17,514 bases of DNA from Halanaerobiaceae bacterium (GTDB lineage: Bacteria; Bacillota; Halanaerobiia; Halanaerobiales; Halarsenatibacteraceae), in assembly GCA_003554685.1 (NCBI GenBank), contig PWHA01000175.1, positions 1-17,514 of the forward strand. The letters are read 5' to 3'. Below the pieces are notes generated by a model. That model did no database searches and was not told the origin of the DNA. It saw nothing but the letters and a program-made list of their open reading frames with translations. This document shows, in pieces, positions 4,451-12,555 of this stretch. Made by a program: the position numbers and the translations under genes. Every line of letters starts with the position of its first letter. Within the stretch, counting starts at the first letter, position 1.

Positions 4451-6928
4451 ATGCAAATTTCCTACAACTGGCTTAATTCCTATATAGATATACCCTGCGA
4501 ACCTGAAGAATTGAAGTATTTTTTGACCATGGCAGGACTGGAAGTTGAAGAAATGTCCTACCAGGGGGAGGGGCTGGACAAGATAATTACAGGAGAAGTT
4601 ATTGGGATAAAAGACCATGGGAATGCGGATAACCTGAAAGTCTGTCAGGTGGACTGCGGAGAGGAAGAGAGGCAGATTGTCTGTGGTGCTCCCAATATTG
4701 CTGAAAATCTCAGGGTAGCTGTAGCCCTGCCCGGCACCCGTCTCCCCGGCGGTCTGAAAATAGAAGAAACTGAACTGAGAGGGATTAAGTCCAGCGGGAT
4801 GATCTGTTCGGCAGATGAACTGGGATTGAAGGAGGAGAGACAGTCCGGTATTATGGAACTGCCGGAGGAAATTGAAGCAGGGGAGTTGCTGGTGGAAGCA
4901 CTTCTGCTTAATGATTATGTTTATAAACTGGATCTGACTCCGAATTATGCTCGCTGCCTGGGTCATTTAGGAGTTGCCCGGGAAATTCGAGGCCTGAGCG
5001 ATAATAATCTGGAAATAAATTGGCCTGACCTTTTACCTGAAGATAATGGAAAAGCTTATCAGGAAGCATCAACCGAAGTTGAGATACAGGATCCTGAACT
5101 CTGCCAGCGGTATACCTGCCGTCTAATAGAAGATGTTGAAATAAAACCCTCTCCCCTATGGTTGCAGCGCCGCCTGGAGGCAGCAGGCATCAGGCCAATA
5201 AATAATATTGTTGATATAACCAATTATGTGATGCTGGAATATAACCAGCCGCTCCATGCCTTTGATTACGATAAAATTAACGGCAGGAAAATTATTATTC
5301 GCCGGGCTAATTCTGATGAGAGGCTTATCACCCTGGATGACGAAAAGAGGCAGTTAACTCCTGAAGTTCTGGTAATTGCTGACCGGGAAAAACCAGTTGG
5401 TCTGGCTGGAGTTATGGGAGGTGCGAACACCGAGGTGACAAAATCGACCAACCGGGTGCTGCTGGAGGCTGCCTCCTTTGATGCTGTCAATATCAGAAGG
5501 ACGGCAAAAAAATACGCCCTTTCCAGTGAATCCTCGCACAGGTTTGAAAGAAAAATAGATATAACCGCAGTGGCTGAAGCCAGCCGCCGGGCCTGTTATC
5601 TGCTGGAAAGATATGCTGGAGGAAAGATTACTGAAAAAATGGTGGATTGCTATCCGGAACCCTATGAAAAAAAGAAGCTGCAGCTTGAACCTGACAGGGT
5701 TAATAATCTCCTGGGTGTTGAAATAGCAGGGGAAGAAATGATTGATATGCTGACCGGACTGGGCTTTGAGGCCAATATGAAGGAGGCTTCCCGGATTGCA
5801 GTCAGCATACCGGGTTTTAGAAGGGATGTTGAGGGGGAAGCCGATCTGGTTGAAGAGATTGCCCGGGTCTATGGCTATAACAATATTCCCTATACCAGAC
5901 CTGCCAGTGCTGAACCGGGAGGCCGCACCCCGGAACAGAAAGCCAGCTTAAAAATTAACCGGATTTTAAGAGGTCAGGGGCTTGAGGAAGTTAAAAATTT
6001 CAGCTTGAGACCTGAAGAGGATGATTTAACTGACTATCTTGAAGATTATTATAAAAATTATCTTGCTGTAACTGACAGCAAATCCAGCAGCTCCCGGGAA
6101 GATAGCTTTGAAGATAACTTTAAAGATAGCATTGTAAAGCTTAAAAATCCGCTCAGTCAGGCTTTTTCCAGAATGCGAATTTCTCTATTACCGGGTTTGA
6201 TAGAAGTATTATCTCTGAATTCCCGGAAGCAGGTTAAGGATATGTCAACCTATGAAACCGGCAGGGTATTTGCCTCCCAGGGAAAGAGAAATCGTCCTGC
6301 TGAAACTGATAAAATTGGGCTTGCCAGCATGGGAGCAGCTCACGATACCTGGAATTTATCAGCCCCTGATTATTTTTATTTAAAGGGGGCAGCAGAAAAC
6401 CTGCTGGATAAGCTTGAAATTGAAGCCTGGAGCTGGCAGAGAACCAAACTTGATATTTTTCATCCCGGCCGGGCTGCTGAACTTAAATTTAAGGATAAAA
6501 GAGTCGGGGTTTTGGGAGAACTTCATCCTGATATTATTGAAGAGTTTAAACTGCCGGTCAGAACCTCCGCTGCTGAACTGGATAAAGAACTTATTTATCA
6601 GGCTGCCGGTTATGAAAAAATCAGCTATCAGCAGATACCCCGCTTCCCTTCAATATCCAGAGATCTGGCCCTTCTGATAGCTGAAGATATTCCGGCCCGG
6701 GATGTTATTGAGGCAGCAGAGGAGGCATCAGCAGATATTTTAATCAGCACAGAAATTTTTGATTTTTATCAGGGGGAGCAGATTCCTGAGGGCCAGAAGA
6801 GTCTGGCCTTAAATATGGTTTTTCAGGATCACAATAAAACTCTGAAAGAAGAAGAGGTTGAAAAACAGGTTGATAATATAATAGAAGTTCTGGAAGATGA
6901 ATTCCAGGCTAAAATAAGAGGAAAATAG
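4451..6928 (+). CDS. pheT: Phenylalanyl-tRNA synthetase beta subunit
   Basis: PheT is the tRNA-binding and editing partner of PheS. In order: an EMAP-type tRNA-binding domain at about residues 40-150 (GEVIGIKDHGNADNLKVCQV and LRGIKSSGMICSADELGL); the B3/B4 editing domain (about 210-390, IRPINNIVDITNYVMLEY and QPLHAFD); B5 (about 405-475); a degenerate class II core; and a C-terminal FDX-ACB anticodon-binding domain (FPSISRDLALLI onward). Length is 825 aa against roughly 800 for relatives. The excess is largely an acidic, serine-rich insertion at about residues 541-561. ATG 4451 is preferred because GGAGG (4438-4442) lies 8 nt upstream; the adjacent TTG at 4448 is the only alternative. Confidence 0.96.
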   Translation: MQISYNWLNSYIDIPCEPEELKYFLTMAGLEVEEMSYQGEGLDKIITGEVIGIKDHGNADNLKVCQVDCGEEERQIVCGAPNIAENLRVAVALPGTRLPGGLKIEETELRGIKSSGMICSADELGLKEERQSGIMELPEEIEAGELLVEALLLNDYVYKLDLTPNYARCLGHLGVAREIRGLSDNNLEINWPDLLPEDNGKAYQEASTEVEIQDPELCQRYTCRLIEDVEIKPSPLWLQRRLEAAGIRPINNIVDITNYVMLEYNQPLHAFDYDKINGRKIIIRRANSDERLITLDDEKRQLTPEVLVIADREKPVGLAGVMGGANTEVTKSTNRVLLEAASFDAVNIRRTAKKYALSSESSHRFERKIDITAVAEASRRACYLLERYAGGKITEKMVDCYPEPYEKKKLQLEPDRVNNLLGVEIAGEEMIDMLTGLGFEANMKEASRIAVSIPGFRRDVEGEADLVEEIARVYGYNNIPYTRPASAEPGGRTPEQKASLKINRILRGQGLEEVKNFSLRPEEDDLTDYLEDYYKNYLAVTDSKSSSSREDSFEDNFKDSIVKLKNPLSQAFSRMRISLLPGLIEVLSLNSRKQVKDMSTYETGRVFASQGKRNRPAETDKIGLASMGAAHDTWNLSAPDYFYLKGAAENLLDKLEIEAWSWQRTKLDIFHPGRAAELKFKDKRVGVLGELHPDIIEEFKLPVRTSAAELDKELIYQAAGYEKISYQQIPRFPSISRDLALLIAEDIPARDVIEAAEEASADILISTEIFDFYQGEQIPEGQKSLALNMVFQDHNKTLKEEEVEKQVDNIIEVLEDEFQAKIRGK

Positions 6929-7065
6929 GCCGCTGTTAGCAGGATTTTATCTCCTGGCCGGGAAGTATATAAAAAGAATAGTAAAGAAAATATTTCCGGT
7001 CAGGACAGTATTTAACTGTTTTAATCTGTTGAGCAGGTATAAATTATAATTGGGGAGGATTCCTT

Positions 7066-7422
7066 ATGGTGCAGAAGACGGGGAAAAAAAATACTGAAAA
7101 TAAATTTACCGTCAGGGTGCTGGGAGAAGACCATACTGTTGTGGGGGATCTTTCCCGGGATTATCTGGAGGATCTGGCAGATAGAATTAATACAATCGGA
7201 GAGGATATTTCCCGGGCCTATCCCAACATTCCTCGCCGCCAGCTGATAAGATTAACTCTGTTAAATCTGGCTGACCAGTGTCAGAAGGCGGAAAGAAAAA
7301 ATCAAGAGCTGCAAAAAGAGCTGGAGCAGGAAAGGAAATCCGGTGAAAAGCTGCGGGAGGAAATAGAACGCCTCAGGCAGGACAACAACGAACTGATGGA
7401 ACTGCTGCAGGAGGTTGATTAA
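7066..7422 (+). CDS. zapA: Cell division protein ZapA
   Basis: ZapA is a cytoplasmic FtsZ-binding protein that cross-links Z-ring protofilaments. The 118-aa product has the N-terminal ZapA globular domain, FTVRVLGEDHTVVGDLSRDY then LEDLADRINTIGEDISRAYP. A long C-terminal coiled coil (about residues 70-116, heptads rich in E, K, L, Q) follows, as expected for ZapA dimers and tetramers. The ATG at 7066 follows GGGGAGG by about 7 nt. The gene sits 137 bp after pheT, the neighbourhood seen in B. subtilis (pheT, rnhC, zapA, cvpA-like, polX, mutS2), except that rnhC is absent here. No firm promoter was found in the gap, so read-through from pheT is possible. cvpA follows by 3 bp. Confidence 0.88.
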   Translation: MVQKTGKKNTENKFTVRVLGEDHTVVGDLSRDYLEDLADRINTIGEDISRAYPNIPRRQLIRLTLLNLADQCQKAERKNQELQKELEQERKSGEKLREEIERLRQDNNELMELLQEVD

Positions 7423-7425
7423 TAA

Positions 7426-7920
7426 TTGCAGGGGATAGCACTGCTCGATGTCATCATATTTATAATCATTCTTTATTTTTTAATAACGGGTTATCGCAAA
7501 GGTTTCGTGCGGCAGACCGCCACAGTTCTGGGACTGCTGCTGGCTATATATCTTTCGCTGATGTTTTACCTGGATTTTGTGGTTTTTTTAGAAAGATTTC
7601 TGGACTTTTCTCCTACTATTTTGCAGTTTATCAGTTTTGCTATTATTTTTATTGTCGCCAATCTGGCGGTTCATATTCTGGGGGATATTATTAAATCTCT
7701 GCTGGACTGGATGTATCTGGAATCGGTTGACAGGGGTGGAGGTTTTCTGCTGGGAGGTATTAAGGGACTGGCTCTGGCCTATCTGATTGTACTAATTTTA
7801 AGTCAGATACCCATAGCTGAGGTGGAGTCGGTGGTGACCGGATCCCTTTTTGCTGACTGGCTGCTTGGTTTCACCCCTGTGATACAGCAAACTCTGGAAG
7901 AAATACTGGGGCGGCCATGA
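7426..7920 (+). CDS. CvpA-family integral membrane protein
   Basis: The 164-aa product has four hydrophobic segments (about residues 5-23, 32-54, 63-86 and 105-127) and the family signature GYRKGFVRQ after the first helix. The glycine-rich RGGGFLLGGIKGL precedes the last helix. CvpA proteins were named for colicin V production, but their general role in Bacillota is not settled; a link to envelope stress or division is suggested by neighbourhood only. The start is TTG 7426, with GGAGG (7410-7414) inside the end of zapA and an 11-nt spacing. The 3-bp gap to zapA implies translational coupling. The stop codon lies inside an intrinsic terminator. Confidence 0.85.
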   Translation: MQGIALLDVIIFIIILYFLITGYRKGFVRQTATVLGLLLAIYLSLMFYLDFVVFLERFLDFSPTILQFISFAIIFIVANLAVHILGDIIKSLLDWMYLESVDRGGGFLLGGIKGLALAYLIVLILSQIPIAEVESVVTGSLFADWLLGFTPVIQQTLEEILGRP

Positions 7921-7942
7921 TTAAATTTCTGGCCGCTTTTTT
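7911..7942 (+). terminator. Intrinsic terminator overlapping the cvpA stop codon
   Basis: GCGGCCA (7911-7917) pairs with TGGCCGC (7930-7936), 12-nt loop, followed by six T residues (7937-7942). The 5' arm encodes the last cvpA codons, and the stop (7918-7920) is in the loop. polX begins 37 bp after the T-tract, so polX expression would depend on read-through or an unseen promoter. Confidence 0.75.
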
Positions 7943-7978
7943 AATGTTGGGAGAAAGCAGTATTTGGGAGGGTAAAAG

Positions 7979-9778
7979 ATGGATAAGGAAATAACTGCCA
8001 GGGAAGCCGCCGACATTCTGTCAGAGCTGGCAGATTTAATGGAAATTAAGGGCGATAATCGCTATCGAATCAGGGCCTATCAGAATGCGGCCCGCTCATT
8101 AAGTTCGGTTTCGGAGGAGCTGAAGGTCCTGGTAACCGAGGATCGACTAATGGAAATTAAAGGAATAGGAGAGGGGCTCTCGGCCACCATAAAAGAAATT
8201 TTTTCTACCGGAACCGCCGGTCAGCTGGAAGAATTAAAAAGGGAGCTGCCGGCCGGTCTGCTGGATATGATTGAAATACCCGGGGTGGGTCCCAAGAGAG
8301 CTCATCAGCTTTATTATCAGCTGGAAATTAGCGGGGTTGAGGATTTAAAGAAGGCCCTGCAGGAGAAAAAGGTTCAGGGGCTGGAAGGCTTCGGTCCAAA
8401 ACTGGCTCAAAATCTCAGGGAAGCGGTCGCCCGCTATGAATCCTTCCAGGAAAGAATGAAAATCAATGAAGCTGACCGTCTGGCTGAAAAAATTGCCGAG
8501 CATTTGGAAAAGAAATCCGAGCTCTATCATAAATATAAATCTGCCGGAAGCCTGCGGCGCCGCAAGGAACTGGTTAAAGATATCGACATTCTCATGGTTC
8601 CTGCTGATCCTGAAAGTGACGGCCTGGAGAAGCACCTCCGGGAACTTGAGGGGCTTCATAAGGTTGAGTCGGGCGGCTCCAGCAAGATTACCCTGGTTCT
8701 CGAAAACGGGGTTAAGGTGGATTTTAGACTGGTAGTGGGGGATGAATTTCCGGCGGCATTTATCTATTTTACCGGCTCCAAGGAGCATAACGTTAAACTG
8801 CGACAGCTTGCCAAGCAGAAAGGGTATTTTTTAAATGAATACGGGCTTTTTTCCCGGGAGGACGAGGAGCGTCTGGAGCTAAACCAGAACAACAATCTGC
8901 CGGAGAAAGCCCGGGGGGGATCAGCTTCAAATTCGGACCAGGAGAAATATGCAGAATCAGCAATATATCATTTTTTCGGGCTGGATTATATTGAGCCGGA
9001 ATTAAGAGAGGACAGGGGAGAGATTGAGGCTGCCCGGAAGGGAGAGCTGCCGGAATTAATTGATTTTAGCAATATCAGGGGGGATTTTCATCTCCATACC
9101 CGTTACAGTGATGGAGCCTTCGGGATTGAAGAAATGGCGGTGGCGGCCCGGGAACTGGGCTACGAGTATTTGGCCATAACCGATCATTCCAAATCGCTAC
9201 GGATTGCCAGCGGGCTTTCGGAGGAACAGCTAAAGGAGCAGCTGGAGGAGATCCGGAAGCTGCAGGATAAAATTTCGGGAATAAAAATTTTAAGCGGTAT
9301 AGAGGTGGATATTCTTCCCGAGGGCGGCCTGGATTTTTCTGATGAGATTCTCGAACAGCTGGATCTGGTGATTGCTTCAATCCACAGCGGATTCAATCAG
9401 AGCCGGGATAAAATCACTGGGAGATTGATTGAAGCCTGTCATAATCCCGAGGTCGATATTATCGGCCATCCCCGGGGACGGCTTCTGGGCCGGAGGGACG
9501 CATATCAGGTTGATATGTCAGAGGTGATAGAGGCAGCGGCCGAGACCGGAACCTGCCTGGAGATCAATGCCTCGCCCTCCCGGCTGGATCTGGATGATCT
9601 GCTGGCCCGGCAGGCGGCCTCCCGGGGGGTCAGGCTGGCCATCAGCACCGATGCTCATCATACGGGAGAACTAATCGATATGAAATTTGGAGTGGATGTG
9701 GCCCGCCGGGCCTGGCTGGAGAAGGAAAATGTTTTGAATGCCCTGCCGCTTGAGGAACTGCTTGAGTTCTTAGCATAG
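7979..9778 (+). CDS. polX: Bacterial family X DNA polymerase/3'-5' exonuclease PolX
   Basis: PolX fills short gaps during base-excision and break repair. The N-terminal POLXc part has helix-hairpin-helix elements (KGIGEGL; IPGVGPKRA from residue 100). Its metal-binding aspartates D201 and D203 (KDIDILM) and D248 (KVDFRLV) are intact. The C-terminal PHP domain, the exonuclease, starts at about residue 365: H371 and H373 in GDFHLHTRYSDG, AITDHSK, GIEVDIL, IIGHPRGR, and D558, H560, H561 in STDAHH. Length is 599 aa against about 570 for B. subtilis PolX. Extra residues form an Asn/Ser-rich linker at about 298-325. ATG 7979 follows GGGAGGG (about 7966-7972). mutS2 follows, as in B. subtilis. Confidence 0.95.
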   Translation: MDKEITAREAADILSELADLMEIKGDNRYRIRAYQNAARSLSSVSEELKVLVTEDRLMEIKGIGEGLSATIKEIFSTGTAGQLEELKRELPAGLLDMIEIPGVGPKRAHQLYYQLEISGVEDLKKALQEKKVQGLEGFGPKLAQNLREAVARYESFQERMKINEADRLAEKIAEHLEKKSELYHKYKSAGSLRRRKELVKDIDILMVPADPESDGLEKHLRELEGLHKVESGGSSKITLVLENGVKVDFRLVVGDEFPAAFIYFTGSKEHNVKLRQLAKQKGYFLNEYGLFSREDEERLELNQNNNLPEKARGGSASNSDQEKYAESAIYHFFGLDYIEPELREDRGEIEAARKGELPELIDFSNIRGDFHLHTRYSDGAFGIEEMAVAARELGYEYLAITDHSKSLRIASGLSEEQLKEQLEEIRKLQDKISGIKILSGIEVDILPEGGLDFSDEILEQLDLVIASIHSGFNQSRDKITGRLIEACHNPEVDIIGHPRGRLLGRRDAYQVDMSEVIEAAAETGTCLEINASPSRLDLDDLLARQAASRGVRLAISTDAHHTGELIDMKFGVDVARRAWLEKENVLNALPLEELLEFLA

Positions 9779-9841
9779 CTGCCTGAAATAAGTGCCGGTA
9801 ATAGCGGCCGGCAATTCAGTTCGATTTAAGAAATAAGGACA

Positions 9842-9940
9842 TATGTCTGAAGTGTAAATAGAGAAAAGAATAAGTATGTCTGAAGTTTAAATAGAGAAAA
9901 GAATTAGTATGTCCGAAGTTTAAATAGAGAAAAATTATAA
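9842..9940 (+). repeat. Three tandem 33-bp repeats upstream of mutS2, each with an ATG-TCT-GAA-GTN-TAA micro-ORF
   Basis: Units start at 9842, 9875 and 9908, each beginning TATGTCYGAAGTKTAAATAG followed by AGAAAA, exactly 33 bp apart. Each unit contains the four-codon reading frame Met-Ser-Glu-Val-stop in the same position. Differences are few (G/T in the fourth codon, T/C in the second, drift at the end of unit 3). Only the first unit has a Shine-Dalgarno-like AAGGAC (9835-9840) close to its ATG. The array ends 26 bp before the mutS2 start and lies in a 188-bp gap after polX with no other recognisable element. Confidence 0.9.
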
Positions 9941-9966
9941 AACTTGAAAAACTGGAGTGAATTTAT

Positions 9967-12372
9967 TTGCATCAGTACAGCCTGGAAAAACTGGAGTATT
10001 CTAAAATTAAAAATATAATTGCGGGAGAGGCTTCGACCTATCCCGGTAAGGATAGAATTAAAAACCTTAAGCCCCTGACCGAGAAGCGGGTTGTGGAAAG
10101 GAGGCTTGCCGAAGCTCATCAGGGGGCAAAAATTATGCAAGAAAAGGGCAGACCGCCTCTGCTCTGCCCCCGGAAGCTGGAAGCTCATCTGCAGAGGGCC
10201 GGGAAAGATCTGGTTTTGAGTATTGAGGAGATTAATGAGGTTGATAATGTGCTCCGTTCTACCGGAGAAACCGAGAGGTTTTTTCAGGATCTTAAGGAGC
10301 ATGCCGGCAGGGTTAGGGGCCTGGAGGAGGAGTTAATCCGGGGGCCTCTGCAGGATTATGCCGCCTGTCTGGTATCGCTGCCGGAGCTGCGCCGGGAGAT
10401 CGACCGGGTAATCGATGACAATAACGAGATTAAGGATTCGGCCAGCCCGGAACTGGCCCGGCTGAGAAAGAAAATATCCGGGGCCGAAGGAGATATTCAA
10501 AATAAGCTGCAGAGTATTATTCAGGATAATAAGTATTCCGATATGCTGCAGGAAGCGATCATCACCCGCCGGGAGAACCGCTTTGTAGTTCCGGTTAAAA
10601 AGCAGTATCGCAACACCTTTAAGGGTATAGTTCATGACACTTCAGCCAGCGGGATGACCGTTTTTATGGAACCGATGGCGGTGGTGGAGTTAAATAACAG
10701 GCTCCGGGAGCTCCGCCGGGATGAGGAGGCCGAGATCAAGAGGATTCTTCAGGAACTAACCGGATTGATAGCGGCCGATGGCCGGCGGATCAAGCAGAAC
10801 TACCGGATGCTGATTAAATTTGATGAGGTCTTTGCCCGCGGCGGATATTTACTGAAAAATGACTGTGTGATCCCCGAAATTAACGGGGCCGGTTATGTGA
10901 ATATCAAACAGGGGCGGCATCCTCTGCTGGGGGAGGAGGCGGTTCCGATTGATATTTATGCCGGAGATCAGTTCCGGCTGCTGCTGATCACCGGGCCGAA
11001 TACCGGGGGGAAGACCGTTGCCCTGAAAACCTTCGGGCTGTTTGTCATCATGGCTTTAAGCGGGGTGCCGCTGCCGGCGGACGAGGGCAGCAAAATTTCC
11101 GTTTTTAATAATGTTTTTGCCGATATCGGGGATGAGCAGAGCATCGAGCAGAATTTGAGCACCTTTTCCTCCCATATGAATAATATCAAGGAGTATCTGG
11201 CCCGGGCCGATGATAGGAGTCTGGTTCTCCTGGATGAAATCGGAGCGGGCACGGACCCCGAGGAGGGTGCCGCGCTGGGAATTGCGGTGCTGGAAGAATT
11301 TAAATTCCGGAATACGGTGGCGGTGGCCACCACCCATTACAGTCAGCTAAAAAGCTATGCCTACAGCACCGAAGGCGTGGAAAATGCGGCCGTGGAATTT
11401 GATCTGGAGACCTTAAGTCCCACCTATCGTCTGATCATGGGGATTCCCGGCGGCAGCAATGCCTTTGAAATCGCCCTCAGACTGGGGCTTCCCGAGGAGA
11501 TAATAGCTCAGGCCAGAGAGCTTCAGGATCAGGATAAACTTGCCGTTGAGGATATTATCGAAGAGCTCAATCAGGAGCGGAGAAAGTATGAAAATTTAAA
11601 TCTGGAACTGGAGAAACAAAAGGCCCGATTGGAGAAAAGAGAGGATAAACTATCCCGCCGGGAGAAGCAGCTGGCCGAAAAAGAAGAAAAGATAATTCAG
11701 GATGCCAGGGAACAGGCTGACCGGGAACTCCGTCAGATCAGTGCCCGTTCCAAGAAAATTTTATCGGAATTGAAGAATAAAGAATTTACCGCCCGGCCCG
11801 AGGTAGACCGGCTGGAATCGGAGATTAATCTGGAAATCAAGGATATGGAATCCGGGATTATTTCTTCCACTGGTGAGAATGGCAGAGATTCTTCGGGGGA
11901 AGAGAGAGAAGCGGACTACGATTTTCAACCCGGTGACCGGGTGAAAATCCGGAGTTTAAATCAGCAGGGTGAGATTATCGAGCTTATGGAGGACAGCGAT
12001 CAGGCCGAGGTGCAGGCGGGAATTATGAAGGTAACAGCCGACCTTAACGATCTGATTCCGGTGGAAGACAGGGAAGAGGAAAGGGAGAGAAAGGTTAAGA
12101 AGTATCAGGTAAAAAAATCCGGCCAGGTTTCTCATTCCCTGGATCTCAGGGGTAAGCGCTACGAATCGGCCCAGCAGGAACTTGATAAATATCTTGATGA
12201 TGCTCTGTTAGCTGGACTGAGAGAACTTGAAATCATTCACGGTAAGGGCAGCGGAGCCCTGAGAGAGGCGGTCAGAGAGCTGCTGGAAGAACACCCCCAT
12301 GTGAAGGACTTTCGAGCGGGCAGAGAGGAGGAGGGCGGCTCGGGAGTCACAATCGTGACGATAGGGGCCTGA
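9967..12372 (+). CDS. mutS2: MutS2/RqcU, MutS-like ATPase with Smr domain
   Basis: MutS2 is a homodimeric ABC-type ATPase. It was long described as an anti-recombinase and more recently, in B. subtilis, as a factor that splits collided ribosomes (RqcU). After the N-terminal core and clamp region, Walker A GPNTGGKT is at 343-350. The signature region and Walker B follow (LVLLDEIGAGTDP, D423-E424), then TTHYSQLKSYAY. A long coiled coil (about 515-640) leads to a KOW-like domain (DFQPGDRVKIRSLNQQGEII) and a C-terminal Smr domain with DLRG (about 726-729) and HGKG (758-761). At 801 aa the length is near the family norm. The start is TTG 9967, 6 nt after GGAGTGA (9954-9960). The last codons are part of an 11-bp repeat array. 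Confidence 0.95.
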   Translation: MHQYSLEKLEYSKIKNIIAGEASTYPGKDRIKNLKPLTEKRVVERRLAEAHQGAKIMQEKGRPPLLCPRKLEAHLQRAGKDLVLSIEEINEVDNVLRSTGETERFFQDLKEHAGRVRGLEEELIRGPLQDYAACLVSLPELRREIDRVIDDNNEIKDSASPELARLRKKISGAEGDIQNKLQSIIQDNKYSDMLQEAIITRRENRFVVPVKKQYRNTFKGIVHDTSASGMTVFMEPMAVVELNNRLRELRRDEEAEIKRILQELTGLIAADGRRIKQNYRMLIKFDEVFARGGYLLKNDCVIPEINGAGYVNIKQGRHPLLGEEAVPIDIYAGDQFRLLLITGPNTGGKTVALKTFGLFVIMALSGVPLPADEGSKISVFNNVFADIGDEQSIEQNLSTFSSHMNNIKEYLARADDRSLVLLDEIGAGTDPEEGAALGIAVLEEFKFRNTVAVATTHYSQLKSYAYSTEGVENAAVEFDLETLSPTYRLIMGIPGGSNAFEIALRLGLPEEIIAQARELQDQDKLAVEDIIEELNQERRKYENLNLELEKQKARLEKREDKLSRREKQLAEKEEKIIQDAREQADRELRQISARSKKILSELKNKEFTARPEVDRLESEINLEIKDMESGIISSTGENGRDSSGEEREADYDFQPGDRVKIRSLNQQGEIIELMEDSDQAEVQAGIMKVTADLNDLIPVEDREEERERKVKKYQVKKSGQVSHSLDLRGKRYESAQQELDKYLDDALLAGLRELEIIHGKGSGALREAVRELLEEHPHVKDFRAGREEEGGSGVTIVTIGA

Positions 12373-12423
12373 TAGGTGTCTGATAAGGGCTTGATAGGCC
12401 TGATAGGGGCCAGATAGGGGCCA
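12360..12423 (+). repeat. Six tandem 11-bp GATAGGGGCCT repeats overlapping the mutS2 stop codon
   Basis: Units begin at 12360, 12371, 12382, 12393 (9 bp, shortened), 12402 and 12413. Consensus is GATAGGGGCC(T/A), with two units exact copies of GATAGGGGCCA. The first unit supplies the last mutS2 codons (ATA GGG GCC) and its TGA stop, and the array puts further TGA, TAG and TAA triplets after it. No hairpin or T-tract is formed. Confidence 0.9.
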
Positions 12424-12485
12424 GAACCTCATCTTTTTCATCAATATCAATAAAGCTTTAATTTTAATCAAAAATATTAAATTAA

Positions 12486-12526
12486 AAGAGCAGTTCTCGA
12501 GCTAATAAAGCCCGGGAACTGCTCTT
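12486..12526. terminator. Long hairpin between convergent mutS2 and PBP genes, probable bidirectional terminator
   Basis: AAGAGCAGTTC (12486-12496) is the perfect reverse complement of GAACTGCTCTT (12516-12526). The inner part adds further pairs (12497-12503 with 12509-12515, one mismatch). The left flank is A-rich, giving a T-rich tail for minus-strand transcripts; the plus-strand tail (TTATACTTATACTTTG) is weaker. The position downstream of both genes supports a terminator. Confidence 0.6.
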
Positions 12527-12555
12527 ATACTTATACTTTGAAAATTCACAGTCTA

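Noticed and set aside
4313..4966. 217-codon minus-strand ORF across the pheS-pheT junction
   Set aside because: Antisense to two unmistakable synthetase genes and without recognisable motifs.
7029..7050. Promoter for zapA (TTGAGC with TATAAT or TATAAA)
   Set aside because: Spacing between elements is far too short (about 10 bp), and no other -35 fits.
9842..9940. CRISPR-like array
   Set aside because: The 33-bp units are directly adjacent with no spacers and no cas genes nearby.
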